Source: Methanobacteriota archaeon (GTDB lineage Archaea > JACRDV01). From it: DNA of 8,805 nucleotides. Below the pieces are notes generated by a model, which worked only from the letters and a program-made list of their open reading frames with translations, was not told the DNA's origin and made no database searches. Both the position numbers and the translations under genes were made by a program. The stretch covers positions 1 through 8,805 of the forward strand of contig JACRDV010000091.1 of NCBI GenBank assembly GCA_024860865.1, written 5' to 3'. Of the stretch, positions 1 through 6,784 are shown in pieces. How positions within the stretch are numbered: the stretch's first letter is position 1; each line of letters starts with the position of its first letter.

Positions 1-2696
1 AGGAAATAGCCTCTATCTAAAACAAGTATGTCTGGAAGGTCAAACAAATCTTGCGTATAAGGATCAACTATGCTTGCAATTCTTGCTGTTATAACATCTA
101 ATCGATAAAATAACTCGCCAGGCGGAGTTTCATTGCTTATATAGAATTGAGTTATATTTTGAATAACTCTCTGATAACTTTGCACGTACTTGTTATACAG
201 TCTAATGTGTGTTTTATTTTTCTTTAATACAAGTGCTTCAAGCTCTCTTGTGAGCTTGGGATTTGGCTCATCGTACCAAGTAAAAGCAATTGGTACTGCT
301 GTTGTTATTTCTTCTAACCATGACCAAACCTTTTCGACTTTAGTTGAATAAACAGCCGTAGTTTTCTTAGTCATAGTAACATAATCCAACTCTGGATTTG
401 CAAGAGCTGAGGATTCAATCAGCCCAGCTAAAACAATTGGAACCTCTACTTTAGGAAGAATTTCCGAAATTGTTAAGCTATCACTTTGAGCATTATAGGA
501 AGCATTTTCATCAATCAAGCTAACATTTACCATCTCATCAGGAACTGAATCAAAAGCAGTTAAATTTGTTAAGTTAAAATCAGCTGAGTTTTTGAAAGTA
601 ACGTTTAACAATAGTGAATTATCAATGCCAAATAAGATCCTGCTCGAATTGTAAGTTTGAGCAGTTTGATTTGAAATCCAGCCTTTTGCTAGGCATTCAT
701 TTAAGTACGTTTTAACCGTTTTTGAGCTCCAACTTTCTTTCAATTCTAGTGCCGGTAGGTTTAAAATTGAATAAAGTGCAACTTTATTCCAGCCAGGGTT
801 AAGTTGGTTGATATAAATTGACCCAGTTAAATTTGTAACTGAGTAATTTGCAAAATAAATAGTAAAATTGCTTATAGAATAGCTTTCTTTATTCCAAATC
901 CAAATTTCTCCAAAAGCTGAAACTTCAACTACTTCGCCAGATTGGTTGTATTTTGCAACTGCCTTTTCGATGACTTTTATCTCAATGCCTGCAGTGGTTG
1001 GTATTTCTTGAGCAGAAGCAAAGCCAATCTTTGGGAGCTCAAAAAACCTATGGATTGGAATTGTAGCTTCTAGCTGAGTTAATTTATTCTCAACATAGTT
1101 TATTGCTTTAGTCAAAATAGAAATAGATAGGTTATCATAAAATTTAAGTTGGTCTGCAACATCATTTGATAACTTTTGTTTTATCACTCTTTTATCCAGA
1201 TAATCATTAAGCTTAGTTGACTCACGAACAGACCATTTAAGTTCAACATCAGCTTTTCGATAGTACTCTTTCAGTTCTTCTTTAGCTTCGCTTTCTTTAT
1301 TTGGATTTGCTAAAACCTCCGCACCTAAAGCATTTGTATAGCTCCATTCATACTTTTCTAGAGCAAAATATTTCTTTGCAAGCTCTAATTGTAAGATTGC
1401 TTGGGCTGTGCTATTTTTTGAAATAGCATATTCTGTTTCATTAATTTGTTTTTGAGCCTTTGCTGTAAGATTATTCAAAAAGTCAGTCAGTTTTTGTTTA
1501 TTTTTATATGTCCGATTGAAAATTTCTATTTTAATTGCAGTATCAATTGCTGTTTGATTTAAATAAGCTAACGAGAGATCATGGATTTTAATTCCTGATT
1601 TGGCATAATCCGCTAAATCTTTTAAAACTGTAGATTGAACAAGCACATTGAGTTTTAAATTTTCAGAAGTAAAGTAAGTTTTGTTCTGAATTAAAATTAG
1701 ATAGAAATCATTTCCAACTATATCTTTTATTTTCAAGCCAGATATTGTAACATTGCTATTATACGATATTGAAGAATTTAAGAAAAAGTTTGAGTTGGTA
1801 TCTAATGGCCATTTCAAGCCAGATGGTTTAATTTTTAGCCTAAAGCTAAGCTCAGCTTTGGAGTTAGGAGCAATTGTTCCATTCCAAGTTAATGTCTTAA
1901 CAACTGAATCATAAACGAAGTTTTCTGGCTCAACTGAAATAAGCTGAGTTCCACCGACTGTGAAGTTCTGATAATCAAATAGCATGTTTGGTATTGGGAT
2001 TATTATTTTTACATTATTTAATTGGATTGGCGAAGTGTTGTTAAGGCAAATTTTGAACTCTAGAGTATTGTTTATATCAAACAGAATTTCTTTAGAATTA
2101 AGCTCAATATTTTTCCAATCGAATGAAATCAATACAGTTGGATCTTTTTTAATTGAATAACTTGCAATTAAATTTTGAACTGGAGCAATTTGATCAATTT
2201 TTATTGGTTTATTCATTAAATCAGTTGCATTTAAATTCTCAAGCTGAGTTGTAATTCCATATTTAGCTGTGAAATTTTCTTTATTAACTAAATACAAATT
2301 TCCAATTGCTGATGTTTGAGTTAAAGTTGTAACTACAGTTTGATTAAAAGTATCAGCGATGAAAATTCCAGTTACATTTTCAAAAATTTTTGCTTCAACT
2401 TTTATTGGCTTTGTCAGAATTATATTATCTAAAGAAGAATCAATTAACTCAATTGAATTATTTGTTTTATAATCAACTTTCTCAACCAAAACTAAAACTG
2501 GAGCAGTTATGTTTGCAACCCTTAATCCGGAAATCAACTTAGTTTGATTAACTTGCGGAACTTGAGAAACAAAAAATTGAGCTTCAGCAGAAATAGAAAC
2601 AAGCTCAGCATTTGGAATAGCAGCTCCCAAAAACAGGCAAATTACCAATAAAACAGCAGCACTGAGCAATTTATTTCTGTCCAAATAATCAACCAA
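1..2696 (-). CDS. Large secreted surface (S-layer/adhesin-like) protein, N-terminal part, cut by left edge
   Basis: The reverse strand is open without a stop from 2696 to the window edge, giving about 898 residues with the C-terminus missing. An in-frame TAA at 2717-2715 precedes it and no ATG lies between, so TTG at 2696 (or TTG at 2684) is the likely start. A minus-strand TATA box about 26 bp upstream of 2696 suggests a leaderless transcript. Residues ~1-30 form a signal peptide: charged DRNK, then a hydrophobic stretch LLSAAVLLVICLFLGAA. Residues ~187-292 and ~690-770 look like DUF11-type beta repeats (N-T-L-E-F, then a P-containing strand; F-K-N-S-A-D-F with D-S-V-P-D-E). Residues ~380-547 are charged and helical, possibly coiled coil. 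There are about 35 N-x-S/T sequons, implying heavy N-glycosylation outside the cell. It is transcribed divergently from the trp operon. The exact function is not recognised; an S-layer, adhesin or cell-contact role is inference. The open frame is certain. Confidence 0.5.
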   Translation of the reverse strand, partial: MVDYLDRNKLLSAAVLLVICLFLGAAIPNAELVSISAEAQFFVSQVPQVNQTKLISGLRVANITAPVLVLVEKVDYKTNNSIELIDSSLDNIILTKPIKVEAKIFENVTGIFIADTFNQTVVTTLTQTSAIGNLYLVNKENFTAKYGITTQLENLNATDLMNKPIKIDQIAPVQNLIASYSIKKDPTVLISFDWKNIELNSKEILFDINNTLEFKICLNNTSPIQLNNVKIIIPIPNMLFDYQNFTVGGTQLISVEPENFVYDSVVKTLTWNGTIAPNSKAELSFRLKIKPSGLKWPLDTNSNFFLNSSISYNSNVTISGLKIKDIVGNDFYLILIQNKTYFTSENLKLNVLVQSTVLKDLADYAKSGIKIHDLSLAYLNQTAIDTAIKIEIFNRTYKNKQKLTDFLNNLTAKAQKQINETEYAISKNSTAQAILQLELAKKYFALEKYEWSYTNALGAEVLANPNKESEAKEELKEYYRKADVELKWSVRESTKLNDYLDKRVIKQKLSNDVADQLKFYDNLSISILTKAINYVENKLTQLEATIPIHRFFELPKIGFASAQEIPTTAGIEIKVIEKAVAKYNQSGEVVEVSAFGEIWIWNKESYSISNFTIYFANYSVTNLTGSIYINQLNPGWNKVALYSILNLPALELKESWSSKTVKTYLNECLAKGWISNQTAQTYNSSRILFGIDNSLLLNVTFKNSADFNLTNLTAFDSVPDEMVNVSLIDENASYNAQSDSLTISEILPKVEVPIVLAGLIESSALANPELDYVTMTKKTTAVYSTKVEKVWSWLEEITTAVPIAFTWYDEPNPKLTRELEALVLKKNKTHIRLYNKYVQSYQRVIQNITQFYISNETPPGELFYRLDVITARIASIVDPYTQDLFDLPDILVLDRGYF

Positions 2697-2716
2697 CTGG
2701 CTAAAAATTAAACATT

Positions 2717-2728
2717 ATTTAATAAATA
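2717..2728 (-). promoter_or_regulatory. Probable TATA box of the surface-protein gene
   Basis: On the minus strand this reads ATTTATTAAATA-like AT sequence centred near 2722, about 26 bp upstream of the TTG at 2696. That is the usual archaeal box A to start distance, so the transcript would be leaderless, which fits the lack of a Shine-Dalgarno site. The surrounding DNA is AT-rich, so the match is only suggestive. The TATATAAAA on the same strand at 2794-2786 is an alternative with a ~70 nt leader. Confidence 0.4.
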
Positions 2729-2747
2729 AGCCTTTCTATGAACATTT

Positions 2748-2756
2748 CAATGTACA
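2748..2756 (+). promoter_or_regulatory. TRP-box-like element 1 (CAATGTACA)
   Basis: The palindromic core TGTACA (2751-2756) matches the TRP box described for the TrpY repressor of Methanothermobacter. It lies upstream of the trpD TATA box, between the two divergent promoters, and shares all nine bases with element 4. Its centre is 63 bp, about six helical turns, from element 2. Function is inferred from motif, repetition and position. Confidence 0.5.
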
Positions 2757-2777
2757 ATTCTGCCAATTTGCGCAGTC

Positions 2778-2786
2778 TACACCAGT
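2778..2786 (+). repeat. Left arm of a 9-bp inverted repeat (TACACCAGT)
   Basis: TACACCAGT at this position is the exact reverse complement of ACTGGTGTA at 2849-2857. The arms are separated by 62 bp and bracket the canonical TATA box and three of the TRP-box-like elements. The right arm also contains the GGTG that may act as the trpD ribosome-binding site. The arms could be an operator pair; this is inference. Confidence 0.45.
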
Positions 2787-2794
2787 TTTATATA
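2787..2794 (+). promoter_or_regulatory. TATA box (TTTATATA) of the trp operon
   Basis: TTTATATA is a textbook archaeal box A. Initiation ~25 bp downstream would fall at about 2815-2818, inside TRP-box-like element 2, leaving a leader of ~45 nt with GGTG at 2852-2855 as the Shine-Dalgarno site. A second weaker candidate, ATGTATAT at 2833-2840, is centred ~26 bp before the trpD ATG and would give a leaderless mRNA. Confidence 0.6.
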
Positions 2795-2810
2795 CCATTA
2801 GCAACTTGTA

Positions 2811-2819
2811 GAATGTACT
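2811..2819 (+). promoter_or_regulatory. TRP-box-like element 2 (GAATGTACT)
   Basis: This matches the TRP-box core at five of six bases (TGTACT at 2814-2819) and keeps the AATGTAC core of elements 1 and 4. It covers the transcription start predicted from the TATA box at 2787-2794, where a bound repressor would block initiation. Confidence 0.45.
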
Positions 2820-2830
2820 AATAAAGTTAA

Positions 2831-2839
2831 TAATGTATA
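2831..2839 (+). promoter_or_regulatory. TRP-box-like element 3 (TAATGTATA), degenerate, or second TATA box
   Basis: It shares AATGTA with the other three elements in the same orientation, 20 bp after element 2 and 10 bp before element 4. The same bases could act as a TATA box for a leaderless trpD transcript. Weakest of the four elements. Confidence 0.3.
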
Positions 2840-2840
2840 T

Positions 2841-2849
2841 CAATGTACA
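2841..2849 (+). promoter_or_regulatory. TRP-box-like element 4 (CAATGTACA)
   Basis: It is identical over nine bases to element 1 and contains TGTACA at 2844-2849. It sits 13 bp before the trpD ATG and abuts the imperfect palindrome TACAC-TG-GTGTA (2846-2857). Occupancy here would hinder initiation from either candidate trp promoter. Confidence 0.5.
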
Positions 2850-2857
2850 CTGGTGTA
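2849..2857 (+). repeat. Right arm of a 9-bp inverted repeat (ACTGGTGTA)
   Basis: This is the exact reverse complement of 2778-2786. Locally it is part of TACAC-TG-GTGTA (2846-2857), which in RNA could fold as TACA/TGTA around CTGG and partly hide the GGTG ribosome-binding site of trpD. The effect is inferred; the repeat itself is visible. Confidence 0.45.
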
Positions 2858-2861
2858 ATAT

Positions 2862-3926
2862 ATGGACTTCCCAAAGGAGACTATTCCAAAACTCGTCAAC
2901 GGAGAAAATCTTTCCTTTGAAGAAGCCTACCAACTCATGCAAGCGATAATGAGTGGAGGAGCAACCGATGCTCAAATCGGGGCTACATTAGTAGCTCTGA
3001 GAATCAAAACAGAAACCCCAGAAGAAATCGCTGGCTTTGCAAAAGCAATGAGAGAAGCTTGCAATCAAATTCATCCTAAAGTCAATGGCACATTAGTTGA
3101 TACATGTGGAACTGGCGGAGACAAACACAAAACAATAAATGTAAGCACGGCAGCGGCACTTGTAATCTCGGCAACTGGGATTCCAGTCGCGAAGCACGGA
3201 AACCGAGCAGTGACTAGCAAATGTGGCAGTGCGGATATTCTCGAGACCCTTGGATTTAACATTAGCCTTGAACCAGCTGCTGTAGAAAAAATGATTGAAA
3301 GGAATAATTTTGGTTTTATGTTTGCTCCAAATTTTCACCCTGCAATGAAAAGAGTTGTTGGGCCTAGAAAAGAAATTGGGATCAGAACTGTTTTCAATAT
3401 CCTTGGACCTTTAACAAATCCTGCAAACGCTCCTGCCCAGCTCATGGGAGTTTTCGACGCTAGCTTAACTGAAAAAGTTAGTCAAGTCATGAGAATTCTT
3501 GGCACAAAAAGAGCGATGGTAGTTCATGGCCTCGATGGATTGGATGAAATTTCAACAATTGGAGAGACTATAGTAACCGAACTATACGATGGGAAAATCG
3601 ATACATATCAGATCAAGCCTGAAGATTTTGGAATTGAAAGAGTTAAACCTGAACAGATTGCTGCGCTGGAAACTCCAGACCTGAATGCCGCTCTTTTATT
3701 AAAAATATTCAATAATAAAATCAAAGGTCCGAAACTTGATATTGTTTTATTAAATGCTGCAGGTGCATTAGTTGTTGGCGGAGCAAGGGACTTAAAAGAA
3801 GGCATCGAGATCGCAAAAAATGCAATTGAAAGCGGCTCAGTTTATCAAAAATTGTTAGAAGTCATCCAAGCTTCAAAGGGAAATCTCGATAAAATTCGAA
3901 CATTGGAGAGGTTACCGTGTGGTTAA
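2862..3926 (+). CDS. trpD: Anthranilate phosphoribosyltransferase TrpD
   Basis: Transfers phosphoribose from PRPP to anthranilate, giving N-(5-phosphoribosyl)anthranilate, the second committed step of tryptophan synthesis; cytoplasmic, usually a homodimer. The 354 residues match the usual family length (~340-350). An N-terminal helical domain (~1-70) precedes the PRPP-binding core. Visible motifs are GTGGD at 83-87 (glycine loop), NVSTAAA from 93, KHGNR at 111-115, NFHPAM at 157-162, GPRKEIGIRT at 167-176, NILGPLTNP at 179-187 and the metal-binding DE pair in DGLDE at 225-229. All key residues are present. ATG at 2862 is preceded by GGTG (2852-2855) and by the TRP-box-like array. It is the first gene of the operon, and its last codons overlap trpF by 8 nt. 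It contains no tryptophan, sensible for an enzyme needed when tryptophan is scarce. Confidence 0.97.
   Translation: MDFPKETIPKLVNGENLSFEEAYQLMQAIMSGGATDAQIGATLVALRIKTETPEEIAGFAKAMREACNQIHPKVNGTLVDTCGTGGDKHKTINVSTAAALVISATGIPVAKHGNRAVTSKCGSADILETLGFNISLEPAAVEKMIERNNFGFMFAPNFHPAMKRVVGPRKEIGIRTVFNILGPLTNPANAPAQLMGVFDASLTEKVSQVMRILGTKRAMVVHGLDGLDEISTIGETIVTELYDGKIDTYQIKPEDFGIERVKPEQIAALETPDLNAALLLKIFNNKIKGPKLDIVLLNAAGALVVGGARDLKEGIEIAKNAIESGSVYQKLLEVIQASKGNLDKIRTLERLPCG
3905..3911 (+). promoter_or_regulatory. Shine-Dalgarno site of trpF (GGAGAGG)
   Basis: GGAGAGG inside the 3' end of trpD lies 7 nt before GTG at 3919 and supports that GTG as the trpF start. The encoded N-terminus M-V-K-V-K-I-C-G then begins exactly at the first beta strand of the barrel, with no room for a longer one. 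Confidence 0.65.
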
Positions 3927-4578
3927 AGTTAAGATTTGTGGAGTTACAACGAGCGCTGATGCAAAAAGTGCTATTGATGCTGGAGCAGATTACATCGGAA
4001 TGATAGTAGAAGTTCCAGTTCAATCTCCAAGAAAGATTTCTCTTCAAAAAGCAAAGTTAATTGCTTCTCAAATTAATTTTAACATCATTGCAGTAATAAT
4101 GCCAAAAACTCCAGATGATGCAATAAAAATTGCAAATGAACTCAATCCATTTGCACTTCAACTTCATGGGAAAGAAACTTTGAGAAATGTCAAGATATTG
4201 CGCAACTCTCTTCCTAATACTATGTTGATAAAAACACTACCAGTTTCAAACTCAGTTTCATCTTCTGATTTGATCAAAACTGCAGCGCGCTATATTGATT
4301 CAGGAGTTGATGCTATTCTATTGGACACATATGTTGGAAACAAACCCGGAGGTACTGGACAAACTCACAACTGGGAAATTTCAAGAGAGGTTAGACGAGC
4401 ACTTTCCATCCCTGTTATCCTGGCAGGTGGATTAACTCCTGAAAATGTGGCTAAGGCCGTTAAAATTGTAAAACCTTTCGCAGTAGATGTTGCTTCTGGA
4501 GTTGAAAGATTTCCTGGTCAGAAAGATCCCAATAAAATGAAGTATTTTGTTAAAGCAGCAAAAGGAGCAAAAAAATGA
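3919..4578 (+). CDS. trpF: Phosphoribosylanthranilate isomerase TrpF
   Basis: Performs the Amadori rearrangement of phosphoribosylanthranilate to CdRP, the substrate of indole-glycerol-phosphate synthase. It is a single-domain TIM barrel of 219 residues, normal for the family. Motifs: KICG at 5-8 with catalytic Cys7 as general base, QLHG at 81-84, LLDT with the general acid Asp136, GGTGQTHNW at 144-152 (family consensus GGTG-T-W), ILAGG at 167-171, and the phosphate-binding end DVASGVE with PGQKD at 199-203. The start is GTG with a good upstream Shine-Dalgarno site. It overlaps trpD by 8 nt and trpE by 4 nt (ATGA), implying translational coupling. It contains one tryptophan. The gene is intact and stands alone, not fused to trpC as in some bacteria. 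Confidence 0.96.
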   Translation: MVKVKICGVTTSADAKSAIDAGADYIGMIVEVPVQSPRKISLQKAKLIASQINFNIIAVIMPKTPDDAIKIANELNPFALQLHGKETLRNVKILRNSLPNTMLIKTLPVSNSVSSSDLIKTAARYIDSGVDAILLDTYVGNKPGGTGQTHNWEISREVRRALSIPVILAGGLTPENVAKAVKIVKPFAVDVASGVERFPGQKDPNKMKYFVKAAKGAKK

Positions 4579-6176
4579 AGGATTTTAATTTTCAAATAGA
4601 AAAAGCAAAAGAAAAAATGGACAAGTCAGAGATTGCAATTGTGCCATTGCGGGTAGAATTACCTGTTAATGCTCAGCCTTTTCAAATCTATGCAGCTCTG
4701 AAGGAAATCACAAATTCAAAATTTTCATTTCTCTTGGAATCAATTGAAGGTGAAGAGAGAGTTGCTCGTTATTCTTTCATTGGAGCAGCCCCAGAGCTCT
4801 TAATTCAAGTTCAAAATGGAGACGTTATAATAAAAAATTTAGGAGGACTCCAAGGTAATCTTTTATTTGAAATTGCTCGCCGAAATTTAGTAAATTCTTG
4901 TTGCTGCATGAGTGGTAACGGGCCATATGCTGCTGGAAAACTTGAGGAAAACAAGGACCCGATTGATGCAATAAGTTCTATTTTCATAAATGAATTTGTA
5001 AAGTATATTCCACTTTATGAGCACCCGAGGCAACTGTTTTTTGGCGGAGCGTTAGGCTACTTCTCATATGACATAGTTGATTACTGGTTAAAATTATTGC
5101 ACAGCAAAAGCTTCGGAATGCCAGAAGCGGAATTCATTCTCTCTACTAGAAGTTTAGTTTATGATCATAAAGAAAAGAAAGTATATGCCTACATAAATGC
5201 CTTTGTCACAAATGAGGCTTCTTCTGGATTAGCGAATGATTGCCAAATATACTTAAGCCAATTTATTAAAGCAGTTAACTCTGCTGAAACTTCACAGAAA
5301 CAACATTCAATTGAATTACGAGACCTGCCTGTTTCAGATTATCAACTCGATATGACAAAACCAGAATTTGAAGAAGCTGTGCAAAAGGCAAAGGATTACA
5401 TTTTTGCTGGAGATATTTTTCAAGTGGTTTTAGCCAGACAAGCAAGAACTTCGCTCAACAGCATCACTCCTTTTGATATCTATATGATTTTGCGCCAAAT
5501 GAACCCAAGCCCGTACATGTATTTGCTCGAGTTTAAAGAACATTCAATCGTTGGAGCCAGCCCTGAAACACTAGTGACTGTGTGCAACAGAAAAGTTATA
5601 ACAAATCCAATTGCTGGAACACGACCGAGAGGTAAAACTCCTGAAGAAGACCGAAAGCTTGAAAAAGAGATGTTGAATGATGAAAAAGAAAAAGCTGAAC
5701 ACGTAATGCTCGTTGATTTGGCGAGAAATGACGTGGGAATTGTTTCAAAACCGGGCACAGTAAAAGTTACAGAGTATATGGTGCCTTCAAAGTATTCCCA
5801 TGTTCAGCATATTGTTTCGACTGTTGTTGGGGAACTTAAGTATGATAAAACGACATTCGATGCTATAAGAGCAATTTTCCCAGCCGGCACTGTAAGCGGA
5901 GCTCCTAAAATTAGAGCAATGGAAATTATCGATGAGCTCGAAAGCGGAAAACGTGGGCCATATGCTGGCGGTGTTGGTTATTTTGCTTTCGATTTAAATG
6001 CTGACTTTGCAATTACTATTAGGTCAGTTGTTATCAACAAAGATACTGCTTTTGTTCAAGCTGGAGCCGGGATAGTTGCTGATTCTAAACCTGAGCGAGA
6101 ATTTTTTGAAACCCAAAATAAAATGCTCGCAATCCTTAAAACAATCGAAGTTGCAAAAGCGAGAGTGAAAGATTGA
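4575..6176 (+). CDS. trpE: Anthranilate synthase component I TrpE
   Basis: Converts chorismate to anthranilate and pyruvate using ammonia delivered by TrpG. LLES at 53-56 and NPSPYM at 310-315 are the residues that form the allosteric tryptophan pocket, so feedback inhibition is expected and PabB is unlikely. Chorismate-binding core motifs: GASPETLV at 327-334, NPIAGTRPRGKT at 344-355, LVDLARND at 379-386, His412 in QHIVSTVVGEL, FPAGTVSGAPK at 435-445, GPYAGGVGYF at 461-470 and GAGIVADSKPE at 497-507. At 533 residues it is longer than many archaeal TrpE proteins (from memory ~420-460). The extra length is partly near 85-130, where a linker holds three consecutive cysteines (109-111). AGGAG at 4563-4567, 7 nt before the ATG, is its ribosome-binding site. 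It overlaps trpF and trpG by 4 nt each. It contains one tryptophan. Confidence 0.97.
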   Translation: MKDFNFQIEKAKEKMDKSEIAIVPLRVELPVNAQPFQIYAALKEITNSKFSFLLESIEGEERVARYSFIGAAPELLIQVQNGDVIIKNLGGLQGNLLFEIARRNLVNSCCCMSGNGPYAAGKLEENKDPIDAISSIFINEFVKYIPLYEHPRQLFFGGALGYFSYDIVDYWLKLLHSKSFGMPEAEFILSTRSLVYDHKEKKVYAYINAFVTNEASSGLANDCQIYLSQFIKAVNSAETSQKQHSIELRDLPVSDYQLDMTKPEFEEAVQKAKDYIFAGDIFQVVLARQARTSLNSITPFDIYMILRQMNPSPYMYLLEFKEHSIVGASPETLVTVCNRKVITNPIAGTRPRGKTPEEDRKLEKEMLNDEKEKAEHVMLVDLARNDVGIVSKPGTVKVTEYMVPSKYSHVQHIVSTVVGELKYDKTTFDAIRAIFPAGTVSGAPKIRAMEIIDELESGKRGPYAGGVGYFAFDLNADFAITIRSVVINKDTAFVQAGAGIVADSKPEREFFETQNKMLAILKTIEVAKARVKD

Positions 6177-6742
6177 GAATCCTTTTTTTAAATAACCGCG
6201 ATTCTTTTGTTTTTAATATAGTTGACTACATCTCAGTGATGGAATCCAATACAATTGTAGTTGATAATACAATCTCACTTGAAGAAGTTCATAAAATAAA
6301 TCCTACACACATAGTTATTAGCCCCGGACCCGGACACCCTAAAAAGGATACTGGAACGTGCATTCCAATTATCAAAGAGTTTGGTCCAGAGATCCCTATC
6401 CTTGGAGTTTGTCTTGGGCACCAAGCAATTGTTGAAGCTTTTGGCGGCAAAGTTATTCGAGGTTACTACCCGATCCACGGAAAGGCCTCAGCAGTACACC
6501 ACGATGGAAAAGGCATTTTCAGAAATATACCAAACCCATTTTTAATGGGGCGGTATCATTCGCTAGTGGCTGATCCTACGTTGCCTAATTGTCTAGAAAT
6601 TTCCGCTAAATTCGATGATGGAGTAATTGCAGGAATTCGGCATAAAAAATATCCAATTGAAGGGGCTCAAGGGCACCCAGAAAGTTATTTAACTGATCCA
6701 ACCATTGGTAAACAAATCCTCAGGAACTTTCTATTGCTTTAA
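6173..6742 (+). CDS. trpG: Anthranilate synthase component II TrpG (class I glutamine amidotransferase)
   Basis: Hydrolyses glutamine and passes ammonia to TrpE. The 189 residues match stand-alone TrpG. Motifs: NNRDSF at 7-12 (family DNYDSF), SPGPG at 50-54 (oxyanion region), GVCLGHQ at 78-84 with nucleophile Cys80, RYHSL at 127-131, and the His168/Glu170 pair in GHPES. The residue before the catalytic His is Gly167, whereas most family members have Phe (FHPES). The triad itself is complete. The start is TTG overlapping the trpE TGA (TTGA, 4-nt overlap), with GAGAGTGA just upstream as a weak ribosome-binding site, so coupling to trpE is likely and would match the 1:1 complex. Being next to trpE argues for TrpG rather than PabA, although such subunits can serve both. 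No tryptophan residues. Confidence 0.95.
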   Translation: MRILFLNNRDSFVFNIVDYISVMESNTIVVDNTISLEEVHKINPTHIVISPGPGHPKKDTGTCIPIIKEFGPEIPILGVCLGHQAIVEAFGGKVIRGYYPIHGKASAVHHDGKGIFRNIPNPFLMGRYHSLVADPTLPNCLEISAKFDDGVIAGIRHKKYPIEGAQGHPESYLTDPTIGKQILRNFLLL

Positions 6743-6749
6743 CAGTTTA

Positions 6750-6757
6750 TTTATATC
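6750..6757 (+). promoter_or_regulatory. TATA box (TTTATATC) of the nucleotidyltransferase gene
   Basis: TTTATATC is centred ~32 bp before the ATG at 6785. Initiation would fall near 6779, leaving almost no leader. No Shine-Dalgarno site is visible before the ATG, consistent with a leaderless start. The element suggests this gene is transcribed separately from the trp operon, only 42 bp beyond trpG. A later ATATATAG (6769-6776) is too close to the start to be its TATA box. Confidence 0.5.
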
Positions 6758-6784
6758 CTTTATTCAAAAATATATAGTGTAACC

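Noticed and set aside
2736-2975. Minus-strand open frame across the trp promoter and trpD start
   Set aside because: It overlaps the regulatory region and a conserved gene on the other strand and its residues show no coherent protein pattern.
3071-3338. Two minus-strand open frames opposite the PRPP-binding core of trpD
   Set aside because: They are antisense shadows of the strongly conserved GTGGD to KHGNR region, without start signals.
4575-6742. Para-aminobenzoate synthase (PabB/PabA) instead of TrpE/TrpG
   Set aside because: LLES and NPSPYM of the tryptophan-binding pocket are present and the genes are coupled to trpD and trpF.
6720-6784. Strong terminator after trpG
   Set aside because: Only short T-rich stretches are visible and no stable hairpin; the clearer signal in this gap is the TATA box of the next gene.
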